In this document: positions 17,676 through 26,928 of the stretch, in pieces | Layout: each line of letters begins with the position of its first letter | Numbering within the stretch: the stretch's first letter is position 1 | Assembly: GCF_014280935.1 (NCBI RefSeq) | Contig: NZ_JACLZI010000049.1 | Coordinates: 1 to 64,000, forward strand | Length of the DNA stretch: 64,000 nt | Reading direction: 5' to 3' | Origin: Aquibacillus kalidii | GTDB taxonomy: Bacteria; Bacillota; Bacilli; Bacillales; Amphibacillaceae | Notes under the pieces: generated by a model | The model's input: only the letters and a program-made list of their open reading frames with translations | What the model was told of the DNA's origin: nothing | Database searches by the model: none | Made by a program: the position numbers and the translations under genes

Positions 17676-18779
17676 ATGTATGATTATCTAGTCGTGGGCG
17701 CTGGTTTGTTCGGTTCCGTTTTTGCCTATGAAGCAAACAAAAGAGGAAAAAGGTGTTTAGTTATTGATAAGCGAGATCATATTGGTGGTAATGTCTATAC
17801 CGAACAAATGGAAGGTATCAACGTTCATAAATATGGGGCACACATCTTTCACACAAACAATCAGAAGATATGGGAATATATAAATCGCTTTGCTGAGTTT
17901 AACAGATATACTAACTCACCGATTGCAAATTATAAAGGAGAAATTTACAACCTTCCCTTTAACATGAACACATTTAACAAGTTATGGGGGACTGTCACCC
18001 CTAGCGAAGCTATCGCAAAAATTGAACAACAAAAAGTAGCTGCAGGTATTACAGATCCTAGGAATTTAGAGGAACAAGCTATTTCTTTAGTTGGAACAGA
18101 TATTTATGAAAAATTAATCAAGGGCTATACCGAAAAACAATGGGGAAGATCAGCGAGTGAATTACCAGCTTTCATCATTAAACGGTTACCTGTTCGTTTT
18201 ACATATGATAACAATTACTTTAATGATCGCTATCAGGGTATTCCGATTGGCGGGTACACAGGTATTATTGAAAAGATGTTGGAAGGTATTGATGTTAAAT
18301 TAAATATCGATTTTTTTGAACAACGAGAAGAACTGGAGCGTTTAGCTAAAAAGGTAGTCTATACTGGTATGATTGACCAATATTTCGATTACAGGTTTGG
18401 CGTCTTGGAATATAGAAGCTTACATTTTGAAACAAAGGTAATAGGTGATACTGATAACTACCAAGGAAATGCAGTGGTCAACTATACGGATAAGGAAACC
18501 CCATATACAAGAATAATTGAGCACAAACATTTTGAATTCGGTACCCAAGAGAAAACCGTTATTACAGAAGAATATCCTTCCGAATGGAAGCCTGGTGATG
18601 AGCCTTATTATCCAATAAATGATGATAAAAATAATGATACTTACAAAAAATATAAATTGTTAGCTGACGATAAAAAGAATGTCATCTTTGGCGGTCGGTT
18701 AGCAACGTATAAATATTACGACATGCACCAGGTTATTGGTGCAGCTTTAGCTACAGTAGAGAGAGAATTTAGTTCATAG
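17676..18779 (+). CDS. glf: UDP-galactopyranose mutase
   Basis: 367 residues. An FAD enzyme that interconverts UDP-galactopyranose and UDP-galactofuranose, the donor for galactofuranose in surface polysaccharides. The N-terminal Rossmann motif GAGLFGSVFA is followed by DKRDHIGGNVY, and YGAHIFHTNN is a mutase signature near 52-61. YTEKQWG near 155 and RIIEHKHF near 270 are further conserved segments. AAGGAG precedes the ATG. It is a single gene ending in a strong bidirectional terminator. It may supply the glycosyltransferases of this region, but no galactofuranosyltransferase is evident here. Confidence 0.95.
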   Translation: MYDYLVVGAGLFGSVFAYEANKRGKRCLVIDKRDHIGGNVYTEQMEGINVHKYGAHIFHTNNQKIWEYINRFAEFNRYTNSPIANYKGEIYNLPFNMNTFNKLWGTVTPSEAIAKIEQQKVAAGITDPRNLEEQAISLVGTDIYEKLIKGYTEKQWGRSASELPAFIIKRLPVRFTYDNNYFNDRYQGIPIGGYTGIIEKMLEGIDVKLNIDFFEQREELERLAKKVVYTGMIDQYFDYRFGVLEYRSLHFETKVIGDTDNYQGNAVVNYTDKETPYTRIIEHKHFEFGTQEKTVITEEYPSEWKPGDEPYYPINDDKNNDTYKKYKLLADDKKNVIFGGRLATYKYYDMHQVIGAALATVEREFSS

Positions 18780-18829
18780 AAGAAAGTTGTGCTTGAGCTA
18801 TTCAATAGAAGTTTGACTAGAACCCACTT

Positions 18830-18863
18830 AAAAACACGTTATGAAAATTCATAACGTGTTTTT
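18830..18863. terminator. Bidirectional terminator between glf and a chemoreceptor
   Basis: AAAACACGTTATGA and its complement form a 14-bp stem with a 4-nt loop, with A-rich and T-rich flanks, between two convergent genes. Confidence 0.85.
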
Positions 18864-18875
18864 ATTCTTATTTAT

Positions 18876-20654
18876 TTACTTTTCATCCTCATTTTCATCC
18901 AATAAGGAATCCTCTTCCACTTTCTTAAATTTATTTACCTGATTATTTAAATCGGTAACAATTTCACTATTATGCGCAGCCTCATCTGTAATAGTTGTAA
19001 TCGAATTTAACAGGCTGGTTGTATTTTCATTTGATTCAATGACAGCTTTAACACTCTCTTCAACCGCTAGTGTTATTTCTTGAATTCCTTCAGCCATACT
19101 GCTAGAAATGGTGCTTAAATCCCCTGATCTAGTACTAAAACGCGTTAACATCTCATCAATCGTATCCATGTCCTGTTTATAGTTATTAGCTATTTCAACA
19201 AATCCATCATAATCAGCCAATACTTTTTCCATTATATAGGACATGATCTTATTTGCATTATTAACTAGTTCTTCGACAGACTCCGTTACTAACGTACTAA
19301 TACTCTGAATATCGTTGGCAGTTTGTTCAGTACTTTCAGCAAGGATTCTTACTTCATCAGCTACCACAGCAAATCCTTTACCAGCATCACCTGCTCTTGC
19401 CGCCTCAATCGACGCATTTAATGCAAGCAAATTGGTTTGAGATGATATATCCAATATATTAGCTGTAAGTTGGTTTATTTTCTCAACAGAACGACTGTTT
19501 TCAATCGAAATAGACATTGTATGGTTAATATCCTTTAGTACCGACTCTGTCTGTTCTTTACTCTGACTGGACTGCGTACGTATTTGATCCGCACGTTCCG
19601 CAACACCTGCTACATAAGTAGAGCTTGACTTCGCATCCTCTGCAATTACATTAGCTGATGAAAGAACATTCTTAGAACCATCCTCAATATTCTGAATCGT
19701 ACTACTGATTTCTTCCATACTAGCTGATAATTCATTCAACGCCGCAGAAATACTCGATGTAGATCTTTTGGATTCCACAAGGTGCCCACTCATGTTCTCC
19801 GTAGATTCTTGAATAATAGTTGATCCAGACTTTATGGAAATCATCGCATGTTGTAGTGTTTCTAGAAAACGATTAATACCTTTTGTTATCTGACCAATTT
19901 CATCTTCAGAACGAACGTCAATTCTAGCAGTTAAGTCCCCTTCATTGTTTTCTAATTTTTCAATGATGTCACCTAGACTACGATTAGCATTTTTCAACGG
20001 TGCAATGATCGTTTTCATCGTAATTCTGAATGCTACGGCTACAGCTAAAATAAAAATCGCTGCCATTGACCAAATGATCATCGTGGATCTAGCAACTCTA
20101 GAATCGATTAAGCTTTGTTCATGTTCAATACTACTATCTAATACTTCTTGAAATTCACTTTCAGTTGAAACCATAGTATCTGATAATTTGGAAAGCGTAA
20201 CATAACCTTGATTTGCGGTTGTTAAATCACCACTTTGAATTGATCCTACTACGACAGTAGCCTCTTCCATATACGCTTCCATATCAGCTAAATATGGTTC
20301 ATACGCATTACTTAACTTATCATCCATAGATTTTTCAGCGTATCCCTTTGTTATGGAGGCGATTTCATTAATACCCGTAGTAGCTCTTTCTATACTATTA
20401 GAGATAGATTCTGTTATTCCTTGCTCATTTGCCTCGTCACCTAATAAGTACGTCTGAATAGATAATTCTATGTTTCCCATTTCCTTCTCTACTTGCACTT
20501 GCTCTTTTTCCAAACTAATAAAATAATCGGAGAATAATTTGGAGGATAATTGCACTTGAGAGTTAGTTATTCCACTTAACACAGTATTTAATGTGAAGAG
20601 AAATGTTAAAAGTATTAAAATAAATAATATGCGGTATGCTATCGACTTTCGCAT
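18876..20654 (-). CDS. Methyl-accepting chemotaxis protein
   Basis: 592 residues. TM1 lies at about 7-28, followed by an all-helical external sensor of ~155 residues with many Glu and Ser, TM2 near 187-208, a HAMP domain near 210-265, and the signalling coiled coil. Its tip near residue 405 is [20 protein letters not shown]. The C-terminus ends in an acidic tail ([13 protein letters not shown]) without the CheR-tethering pentapeptide. GGGGGAAGC precedes the ATG. It is monocistronic with a ~300-bp leader. Ligand unknown. Confidence 0.95.
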   Translation of the reverse strand: MRKSIAYRILFILILLTFLFTLNTVLSGITNSQVQLSSKLFSDYFISLEKEQVQVEKEMGNIELSIQTYLLGDEANEQGITESISNSIERATTGINEIASITKGYAEKSMDDKLSNAYEPYLADMEAYMEEATVVVGSIQSGDLTTANQGYVTLSKLSDTMVSTESEFQEVLDSSIEHEQSLIDSRVARSTMIIWSMAAIFILAVAVAFRITMKTIIAPLKNANRSLGDIIEKLENNEGDLTARIDVRSEDEIGQITKGINRFLETLQHAMISIKSGSTIIQESTENMSGHLVESKRSTSSISAALNELSASMEEISSTIQNIEDGSKNVLSSANVIAEDAKSSSTYVAGVAERADQIRTQSSQSKEQTESVLKDINHTMSISIENSRSVEKINQLTANILDISSQTNLLALNASIEAARAGDAGKGFAVVADEVRILAESTEQTANDIQSISTLVTESVEELVNNANKIMSYIMEKVLADYDGFVEIANNYKQDMDTIDEMLTRFSTRSGDLSTISSSMAEGIQEITLAVEESVKAVIESNENTTSLLNSITTITDEAAHNSEIVTDLNNQVNKFKKVEEDSLLDENEDEK

Positions 20655-20971
20655 AAGCTTCCCCCTAATGGTATCGTTTTCTTTATAAGAATAAGCGAAA
20701 GCGTTTTTTTATGTCTATCAACTAAAAGTTGATGCTTGATTATATCAAATAGCTTTTTCATGCTTGAATGGTTTCCCATTCATTTATAAACAGGCGAACC
20801 TATAGTGAAATCTATGATTTTTTTATGGCTATGCTACCACATTTCATCAGGTAAAAAGAACCACAAAATAATTTTTCATAAAATATTGTAGTATTCAAAA
20901 CCAATAAATAAAGGTATAATCGAAAATTAAGCTTATATAAGTTTCTAAATACTTAATCAATGATGATAGGT
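20655..20971 (-). other. Leader and intergenic region before the chemoreceptor
   Basis: No gene. On the minus strand TGAATGG-GAAA-CCATTCA (GNRA-capped hairpin, about 20769-20786) and ATCAAC-TTTTA-GTTGAT (about 20719-20735) could form a structured leader. I could not match it to GEMM-I, and no T-tract terminator follows. Confidence 0.35.
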
Positions 20972-21005
20972 AAAAGGAAGCAGTTATGATTCCCTGCTTC
21001 CTTTT
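20972..21005 (-). terminator. Terminator of the aldehyde dehydrogenase-DUF779 operon
   Basis: AAAAGGAAGCAG and CTGCTTCCTTTT pair around a 10-nt loop, 11 nt past the DUF779 stop. Confidence 0.8.
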
Positions 21006-21016
21006 ACCACTTTTTA

Positions 21017-21370
21017 TTATTTCACTTCTGTCCTCTCCTCATCAGTAAATAGACGAGATCTTGTCAAAAACCGCTTCCCCTCAGGTCCCTCAAGAGAGAA
21101 CATTCCCCCTCTTCCACTTACAACATCAATAATCAATTGCGTATGTTTCCAATATTCATATTGATCCTTTGACATGTAGAAAGGGGTATTACCTATATAG
21201 CCCAATAAAACATCAGACTTGCCAATTTTAAATTCACCTCTTGGAAAGCACATCGGGGAACTCCCATCACAGCACCCACCTGATTGATGAAACAACAATG
21301 GTCCATGTAAATCGATTAATCTATCAATTAACTTTATCGTTTGTTCCGTTCCTACTACCTTATCAACCAT
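21017..21370 (-). CDS. DUF779 domain protein, aldehyde dehydrogenase partner
   Basis: 117 residues. SGGCCDGSSPMCFPRGEF near 31-48 is the cysteine-bearing signature of DUF779. YMSKDQYEYWKHTQLIIDVV and GRGGMFSLEGPEG follow. No membrane span. Genes of this family regularly sit just after an acetaldehyde-type aldehyde dehydrogenase, as here (28 nt gap, same strand, common terminator), so it probably assists or protects that enzyme, perhaps through its cysteine pair. Biochemical role is not established to my knowledge. Confidence 0.85.
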   Translation of the reverse strand: MVDKVVGTEQTIKLIDRLIDLHGPLLFHQSGGCCDGSSPMCFPRGEFKIGKSDVLLGYIGNTPFYMSKDQYEYWKHTQLIIDVVSGRGGMFSLEGPEGKRFLTRSRLFTDEERTEVK

Positions 21371-21398
21371 TTTTTCACCTCTTTATATGAAAGTGTTA

Positions 21399-22919
21399 TC
21401 AAAACAGTCCAGTAGCTTCTGTACTATAGCTCACCAATAGATTTTTCGTTTGTTGATAATGGTCTAACATCATTTTGTGATTCTCTCGTCCGATACCAGA
21501 TTTCTTATATCCACCAAATGCTGCATGAGCAGGATATGCATGATAGCAATTCGTCCATACTCTGCCTGCTTCAATGGCACGGCCAAACCGGTAAGCAGTG
21601 TTTATGTTTCGTGACCAAACCCCTGCACCTAATCCATATAACGTGTCATTAGCAATTTCCAAAGCTTCTTCTTCATTTTTAAAAGTAGTTACTGCCAAAA
21701 CTGGTCCAAATATTTCTTCTTGGAACAATCGCATCTTATTATTCCCCTTAAATACGGTAGGCTTTACGTAGTAGCCATTAGCTAACTCACCATCGAGTTG
21801 ATTCACTTCTCCACCTATTAAGACCTCTGCACCTTCTTGTTTGCCAATATCTAAGTAGGACTTTATTTTCTCTAATTGCTCCTCAGATGCTTGTGCTCCC
21901 ATCATTGTATCTGTATCGAGTGGGTGCCCAATTTTTATAGATTCAATTCGCTGTATCGCCTTTTCCATAAATGTATCATAAATAGACTCGTGAATAAGTG
22001 CTCTGGATGGGCAGGTACATACTTCCCCTTGGTTTAATGCAAACATGACAAGCCCTTCAATTGCTTTATCTAAAAACCCATCATCTTCATCCATGACATC
22101 CTTGAAAAAGATATTGGGAGACTTTCCACCAAGCTCAAGTGTCACCGGAATAATATTTTCAGAGGCATACTGCATGATTAATCGACCGGTTGTTGTTTCT
22201 CCAGTAAAGGCTATTTTTGCGATCCGATTGCTAGAAGCTAGTGGTTTACCTGCTTCCAATCCAAAACCATTTACAATATTGAGCACACCCTTAGGTAATA
22301 AATCGTGGATAAGCTCCATAAGGATATGGATGGAAGCTGGTGTTTGTTCAGCAGGCTTTAATATGACACAATTCCCAGCAGCTAGTGCTGGCGCTAGCTT
22401 CCAGGTTGCCATCAAAATCGGAAAATTCCAAGGAATTATTTGTCCAACGACCCCTAATGGTTCATGAAAGTGATAGGCAACTGTATCTGCATCTAATTGA
22501 CTCAAGTTTCCTTCTTGAGCACGAATAGAACCAGCAAAATAACGAAAATGATCAATGGCTAATGGAATATCTGCTGCCAGTGTTTCACGAACTGCTTTTC
22601 CGTTATCCCACGATTCTGCAACAGCCAGCATTTCCAGATTTGCTTCCATTCTGTCTGCTATTTTGTTTAATATGTTAGCTCTCTCCGTTGGTGATGTGCC
22701 ACCCCAACTAGCTTTAGCAGCATGGGCTGCGTCTAAAGCTAATTCAACATCCTCTGCAGAAGATCTTGCAACTTTGCAAAACACTTTCCCGGTGACCGGA
22801 CTAATGTTATCAAAGTATTTTCCATTTACAGGTGCTTGCCATTCTCCACCGATAAAATTGTCATACCTTTCCTTAAAGTTAACTTTAGCCCCTGGTCTAT
22901 TTGGTATTTCATACTTCAT
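21399..22919 (-). CDS. NAD-dependent aldehyde dehydrogenase (acetaldehyde type)
   Basis: 506 residues, class 3-like ALDH superfamily. It oxidises an aldehyde, likely acetaldehyde, to the acid with NAD(P). IIPWNFP near 155 and GETTTGR near 230 bind cofactor. The general-base Glu is in LELGGKSPN near 260 and the catalytic Cys is in [10 protein letters not shown] near 293. An in-frame ATG ten codons upstream is possible, but GGGGAGG sits 8 nt before the ATG used here. It is first in an operon with DUF779. The promoter has TATAAT directly followed by a perfect cre, so glucose repression is expected. Confidence 0.9.
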   Translation of the reverse strand: MKYEIPNRPGAKVNFKERYDNFIGGEWQAPVNGKYFDNISPVTGKVFCKVARSSAEDVELALDAAHAAKASWGGTSPTERANILNKIADRMEANLEMLAVAESWDNGKAVRETLAADIPLAIDHFRYFAGSIRAQEGNLSQLDADTVAYHFHEPLGVVGQIIPWNFPILMATWKLAPALAAGNCVILKPAEQTPASIHILMELIHDLLPKGVLNIVNGFGLEAGKPLASSNRIAKIAFTGETTTGRLIMQYASENIIPVTLELGGKSPNIFFKDVMDEDDGFLDKAIEGLVMFALNQGEVCTCPSRALIHESIYDTFMEKAIQRIESIKIGHPLDTDTMMGAQASEEQLEKIKSYLDIGKQEGAEVLIGGEVNQLDGELANGYYVKPTVFKGNNKMRLFQEEIFGPVLAVTTFKNEEEALEIANDTLYGLGAGVWSRNINTAYRFGRAIEAGRVWTNCYHAYPAHAAFGGYKKSGIGRENHKMMLDHYQQTKNLLVSYSTEATGLF

Positions 22920-22972
22920 CTTATATTCCTCCCCTTCATTATTATCCAAATTGATTTAGTGAACAACAAAAT

Positions 22973-22994
22973 TGTAATCGCTTACAATATTATA
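22973..22994 (-). promoter_or_regulatory. Perfect cre overlapping the aldehyde dehydrogenase promoter
   Basis: TGTAAGCGATTACA (22973-22986) matches all defined positions of TGWAANCGNTNWCA. TATAAT on the same strand occupies 22989-22994, so a bound CcpA would cover the transcription start and repress. Confidence 0.8.
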
Positions 22995-23198
22995 CTAACC
23001 ATAAAGTAAAAAAATGCCTATCTGTGTTTTTTTATTCTTCTAATCGTTTTTAAGGAAAAAACAAGACCCTTAACTTTCAGGTAATATTTATTATTCTACA
23101 AGAAGATTAGGATTAAGAGAATTGAATCACTTTCTGTCCCTACAAGATAACTGTATAAAGGCTTTTAAATATAAATCACAGGGAAAATGAATAAACGC

Positions 23199-23236
23199 AA
23201 AAAGACTACCTCCTTATCGTTACAGGTAGTCTCTTT
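23199..23236 (-). terminator. Terminator of hxlR
   Basis: AGACTACCT and AGGTAGTCT pair around a 12-nt loop and are followed on the minus strand by TTTTTG. Confidence 0.75.
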
Positions 23237-23306
23237 TAAGCTCCTATTTTCTTACATAAACATTAAATTTCATTGCTTTGTATTGCCTAGTATTCTCTTA
23301 ATTATG

Positions 23307-23672
23307 TTATTTAATAGATTCTTCAGTAAAGGTTGTGTGCGCTAAGTATTTCTCTCGATATTTCTTTCCCCAATCATACATGGACTCAAGAATAGGCATT
23401 AGAGTCTGCCCTTGATCTGTAAGGGAGTATTCTACTTTAGGAGGTACAACAGGATATACTTCTCGGTGGACAATTAAATCTTCTTCAAGTTCTCTTAATT
23501 GATTAACTAACATACGTTGCGTAATTCCTGGGATTAATGACTTTAATTGATTAAAGCGAAGCGTGCCAACCTTACCTAAATGCCACATAATTAACATCTT
23601 CCATTTCCCACCAATAACATTTAACGTTAGTTCTTTTTCACAATTAAATACTTTCTCATCAAAACGACTCAT
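23307..23672 (-). CDS. hxlR: HxlR-family transcriptional activator of formaldehyde fixation
   Basis: 121-residue winged helix-turn-helix protein. The single conserved Cys10 lies in [18 protein letters not shown]; HxlR/YodB proteins sense electrophiles through this residue. [20 protein letters not shown]-like recognition helix and wing (ending [14 protein letters not shown]) follow. AAGGAGG precedes the ATG. It is divergent from hxlAB across 149 bp, the arrangement seen in Bacillus subtilis, where HxlR turns on hxlAB in response to formaldehyde. The context makes the specific name likely. Confidence 0.85.
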   Translation of the reverse strand: MSRFDEKVFNCEKELTLNVIGGKWKMLIMWHLGKVGTLRFNQLKSLIPGITQRMLVNQLRELEEDLIVHREVYPVVPPKVEYSLTDQGQTLMPILESMYDWGKKYREKYLAHTTFTEESIK

Positions 23673-23705
23673 TATGTCCTCCTTTTAGCACTTACCCCAT
23701 TAGAC

Positions 23706-23772
23706 AGTATACTTTTATACACTATATGACTTTAAAGTGCGTACTTTTTTTTTTGAACAATTCAAATATAAT
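23706..23772 (+). promoter_or_regulatory. hxlAB promoter with candidate HxlR sites
   Basis: TATAAT at 23767-23772 has only a T-run where the -35 should be, as expected for an activated promoter. Just upstream lie GTATACTTTTATAC (23707-23720) and AAAGTGCGTACTTT (23734-23747), imperfect palindromes that may be HxlR targets. Confidence 0.5.
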
Positions 23773-23821
23773 GGAAACCGTACAATAGTTCAAACAACAC
23801 AATTTTAAGGAGGAATAGGAT

Positions 23822-24463
23822 ATGAAATTACAACTAGCATTAGATTTAGTGAATGTAGAAGAAGCAAAGCAAGTTGTAGGTGAAGTTCAAGACCATATTG
23901 ATATTGTTGAGATTGGTACTCCTGTCATAATTAATGAAGGGCTTCATGCCGTCAAAGCAATAAAAGAAGCCTTTCCTTCCCTAACTGTATTAGCTGACCT
24001 AAAAGTTATGGATGCTGGTGGCTATGAAGTAATGAAGGCTTCTGAAGCTGGTGCTGGAATCGTAACTATTCTTGGTGCAACTGATGATGCAACAATTAAA
24101 GGTGCTGTTGAAGAAGCTGCAAAACACGGAACACAAATCTTAGTAGATATGATTAACGTAAAAGACATTGAACAACGTGCCAAAGAAATTGATGCTCTTG
24201 GAGTTGATTATATTTGTGTACATACTGGATATGACCTTCAAGCAGCTGGAGAAAACTCCTTTGAGCAATTGCGCACAATTAAACGCGTTGTTTCCAATAC
24301 AAAAACTGCTGTAGCTGGTGGAATTAAACTAGAAACATTACCTGAAGTAATTGCAGCAGGACCTGACCTAGTTATTGTTGGGGGCGGAATCACAGGTAAA
24401 GATGATAAAAAAGCTGTTGCAGCTGAAATGGAAAAACTAATCAAAGATGCAACTTTAGTTTAA
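23822..24463 (+). CDS. hxlA: 3-hexulose-6-phosphate synthase
   Basis: 213 residues of the OMP-decarboxylase fold. It condenses formaldehyde with ribulose 5-phosphate to give hexulose 6-phosphate, the first step of the ribulose monophosphate pathway. MKLQLALDLV begins the barrel. ADLKVMDAGGYE near 57-68 holds the DxKxxD catalytic array, and VAGGIKLETLPE and IVGGGITGKDD bind phosphate. AAGGAGG precedes the ATG. hxlB begins 15 nt after the stop. Here it probably detoxifies formaldehyde and does not support growth on C1 compounds alone. Confidence 0.95.
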   Translation: MKLQLALDLVNVEEAKQVVGEVQDHIDIVEIGTPVIINEGLHAVKAIKEAFPSLTVLADLKVMDAGGYEVMKASEAGAGIVTILGATDDATIKGAVEEAAKHGTQILVDMINVKDIEQRAKEIDALGVDYICVHTGYDLQAAGENSFEQLRTIKRVVSNTKTAVAGGIKLETLPEVIAAGPDLVIVGGGITGKDDKKAVAAEMEKLIKDATLV

Positions 24464-24478
24464 TAGGATTGATATTCT

Positions 24479-25036
24479 ATGGAGACTTCTTATTATCTGT
24501 CAAAAGTAATAGAAGAATTAACGAATTCTGTTCAATACATTGCTGACGCTGATGCTGAAAATCTAGTTAAAGCAATTAGCTCTTCAAATAAAGTGTTTGT
24601 TGCAGGTGCGGGTCGATCAGGATTGATGGCGAAGTCCTTCGCCATGAGAATGATGCACATGGGAATAGATTCTTATGTAGTTGGTGAAACAGTTACGGCT
24701 AATATCGCCGAAAATGATTTACTCGTTATCGCTTCAGGTTCAGGTGAAACACAAAGCTTAGTTTCCATGGCAAATAAAGCAAAAGGTTTCGGGGCTAAAG
24801 TAGCTGTTATAACAATTAATCCTGAATCCACAATCGGAGAGCTAGCGGATATAGTTGTAAAAATGCCTGGTTCTCCTAAAAACCAAGAAACGAGTGAATA
24901 CAAAACCATTCAACCAATGGCTTCACTTTTTGAACAAACTTTGTTACTATTTTTTGATTCCATCATTTTGAGGTATATGGAATTAAAAGGACTAAACACC
25001 GATTCCATGTTCAGTAGGCATGCTAATCTGGAATAG
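24479..25036 (+). CDS. hxlB: 6-phospho-3-hexuloisomerase
   Basis: 185 residues, single SIS domain. It isomerises hexulose 6-phosphate to fructose 6-phosphate and so completes formaldehyde assimilation. VAGAGRSGLMAKSFAMRMMH near 41-60 and IASGSGETQSLVSMANKAK near 81-99 are the sugar-phosphate-binding loops. MPGSPKNQ and EQTLLLFFDSI are family-specific. It is translationally close to hxlA and followed by a hairpin. Confidence 0.95.
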   Translation: METSYYLSKVIEELTNSVQYIADADAENLVKAISSSNKVFVAGAGRSGLMAKSFAMRMMHMGIDSYVVGETVTANIAENDLLVIASGSGETQSLVSMANKAKGFGAKVAVITINPESTIGELADIVVKMPGSPKNQETSEYKTIQPMASLFEQTLLLFFDSIILRYMELKGLNTDSMFSRHANLE

Positions 25037-25046
25037 TAGTTTTTTT

Positions 25047-25078
25047 TAAACAGAAAGGTATTTTTACCTTTCTGTTTA
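25047..25078 (+). terminator. Hairpin after hxlB
   Basis: TAAACAGAAAGGTA and TACCTTTCTGTTTA form a 14-bp stem with a 4-nt loop, 10 nt past the hxlB stop. The T-run lies before the stem, not after it, so termination strength is uncertain. Confidence 0.55.
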
Positions 25079-25368
25079 AAATTCCCAATACATTATTTTG
25101 AACTGAATATTTCAGGTTCATAATCAGACTGGTCATCGAGATTCACTCCCTAGAATTAATACCATATTCTAGCTCAATCACATTCCAAAGTGTTACTGCT
25201 TTCGGATGCTATTATTTTGGGTCATATTAATATTTTGAAATCTGTTACCTTCTATTTATTAAGGATCAACCTTCTAATGTATACTTTTAGCGTATTTCAA
25301 CATCGAAAATATTGATAGACGTAAAAAAGGTTATGAATCTACAATCTTATCTATATTGATTTTTCCCT
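25079..25368. other. Intergenic stretch without recognisable content
   Basis: A/T-rich; I see no gene, strong promoter or structured RNA. Confidence 0.5.
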
Positions 25369-25794
25369 CTAAATTTTAGAATGTTTGACTTCCAATTGAC
25401 CAATGTGTTTCATTCTCCATTTTAAACGAGATTTCTTCGGAATAAATTTTCGAATATCTGTTTCACTATAGCCTACCTGGATTCTCTTATCATCTACAAT
25501 AATAGGACTCTTAAGTAATCTTGGATGCTTATGGATTAGCTCGAGAAATGTATGTAAAGGTAGTTCATCTAAGTCATCATATAAACTTCTTGATACCTCT
25601 TTATATATTTTTGACCTACTAGAAACAATGCCTTCTGTCCCCTCATCTGCCAAACGTAGAATATCCTGTAGTTCACAAACAGAAAGTGGTTTTTTTATTA
25701 TATTCCTTTCAACAAAGAGTATCTCGTTCCTTTCGAACCACAGTCTTGCCTTTTTCATTGAGCTACTTTCCACTCCAAAAATTTTAACACACAT
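25369..25794 (-). CDS. Spx/ArsC-family protein lacking the redox CXXC pair
   Basis: 141 residues, Spx length. Alignment by eye to Bacillus Spx is good: KARLWFERNEILFVERNI, then EGTEGIVSSRSKIY with the Gly and Arg used to contact the RNA polymerase alpha subunit, and HPRLLKSPIIVDDKRIQVGYSE. Spx Cys10 and Cys13 are Ser10 and Met13 here (VESSSM). The basic C-terminus (PKKSRLKWRMKHIGQLEVKH) is longer than usual. AGGGGG precedes the ATG. It should still bind polymerase but cannot form the activating disulfide. It may be a constitutive or competing Spx paralogue. The family is sure; the role is inference. Confidence 0.85.
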   Translation of the reverse strand: MCVKIFGVESSSMKKARLWFERNEILFVERNIIKKPLSVCELQDILRLADEGTEGIVSSRSKIYKEVSRSLYDDLDELPLHTFLELIHKHPRLLKSPIIVDDKRIQVGYSETDIRKFIPKKSRLKWRMKHIGQLEVKHSKI

Positions 25795-26089
25795 TCACAA
25801 AATCCCCCTATATTTCAATAATTAGCAAAATCAGGTTATCATTTCCATAAACATCCTATTCAAATATATTTCCCCTAATAAATCCCCATTCTTTTTATTC
25901 ATTAACACTCTCCTTTAGGGTTGAAGCATCCCCTCTAAATATAACCACAAAGCAATTGAACACTTACGCTATTTGGAAGTTAAGACATATAGACATTACT
26001 AAATTTTCTGCTTATACTTTAGAAGTTTTAACTATTTTTGAACAAGTTACAATAGATCTAAATTTCCTGTACTTTTGACTTGAGAAGCA

Positions 26090-26312
26090 AAATGCTCCAA
26101 TAATTATGTGAAGTATAGAAGGTAAAATAAATAATAAGAGTTCTTTTACAGGTGAAAACATCTCCCCAATCCCCTTTGAGCTACGGAGAGAAGCATTGTT
26201 ACACCTGCCAAAAATGTAGAATTGCGCATATCCCTATTACAAATCTGCCTCTTGATTTAATAAACTGCCTAAACTGATATTCTTTTATAAGAACGTAAGG
26301 TATAGTTTTCAT
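26090..26312 (-). pseudogene. Decayed copy of the multi-span membrane protein at 43295-44101
   Basis: AAAGGTGAT and ATG open a frame reading MKTIPYVLIKEYQ..SRGRFVIG, matching MKSIPYMNDIKEYQ..LRGKFVMT of the intact gene. It stops after 38 codons. Shifted frames continue the match (VTMLLSVAQRG to VITLYHSATQG; GEMFSPVKELLLFIL to GNVFTCIKVLLLFIM). At least two frameshifts and loss of the C-terminal two thirds make it non-functional. DNA similarity to 43905-44101 is also visible. Confidence 0.8.
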
Positions 26313-26409
26313 TAAAGATCACCTTTACATCAACCGAACTTACATTGAACTCATAAGTATTCAGAGCAAATTTATACTTTATTAAAACTATCCTTAATTA
26401 GTTTATTGA

Positions 26410-26580
26410 TTAAAAAATAGTAGTCGTGGCACACTCATAGGCTAGGAAAAATGTCGACAGTTCAAATTTCATTTTAAAATCATTTAAAGTTAATATCTTA
26501 TAAATTTCCAATCCTTTTAGAGCCTCTTCAATCTTCACTTCTGACGTGACTCCTTTAATATCCAAATACAGTTCATTCAT
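26410..26580 (-). CDS. Small unknown protein in front of the decayed membrane gene
   Basis: 56 residues beginning MNELYLDIKG; GGAGTG lies 7 nt before this ATG, which is favoured over an ATG seven codons upstream. No signal peptide and no clear span. EEALKGLEIYKI has a faint look of a small ferredoxin-like metal-binding fold but lacks cysteines there. A four-hexamer array of TTAACA type lies ~120 bp upstream. I do not recognise it; it may be the first gene of a formerly longer operon. Confidence 0.5.
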   Translation of the reverse strand: MNELYLDIKGVTSEVKIEEALKGLEIYKILTLNDFKMKFELSTFFLAYECATTTIF

Positions 26581-26697
26581 TAATAACACTCCAATTTCCA
26601 TTTAGATAAAAGGCATGTTTAGATTTAATAAATTTAGAACCTTTCACAAAGTTATTACATAATCCCCTTTTTCCTTATCACTATTTTAGCGAATATA

Positions 26698-26736
26698 TGT
26701 TTACGAGTTGTCAGAGAAATGTTAACGAGATATTAA
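26698..26736 (-). promoter_or_regulatory. Array of four TTAACA-like hexamers, 11-bp period
   Basis: On the minus strand: TTAATA-N5-TTAACA-N5-CTGACA-N5-TAAACA, in exact 11-bp phase, before the 56-residue ORF. It resembles Bacillus PhoP boxes (TTAACA-like direct repeats with ~5-bp gaps). On the other strand it reads as WalR-like TGTTAA repeats. Confidence 0.55.
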
Positions 26737-26816
26737 TTCTAATAGATACGGACAAAAGTAGACGTTAAAGGCAGAACCCATTAAGTTATTCCTGAAAGAA
26801 TAATTATTATTAACAC

Positions 26817-26852
26817 AAAAAAGCCAGAACCTAAATTGGCCCTAGCTTTTCA
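26817..26852 (-). terminator. Weak terminator after gbsA
   Basis: AAAAGCCAG and CTAGCTTTT pair imperfectly, with an A/T-rich tail on the minus strand. Confidence 0.45.
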
Positions 26853-26928
26853 AAAGTAGCAATTTATTTAATTATTATTAGGTAATTACACGAAAAAACA
26901 TTAAACTATTGGAATTTATTGTTAATAA

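Noticed and set aside
8570-18779. Capsule or teichoic acid cluster
   Set aside because: There is no polymerase, flippase of the Wzx type, or chain-length regulator; glf and GT2 are in separate transcription units, and hydrolases dominate.
20719-20830. A second c-di-GMP riboswitch before the 18876-20654 chemoreceptor
   Set aside because: The leader has a GNRA hairpin but lacks the GGCAAAC and GCAAAGCC core and has no leader terminator.
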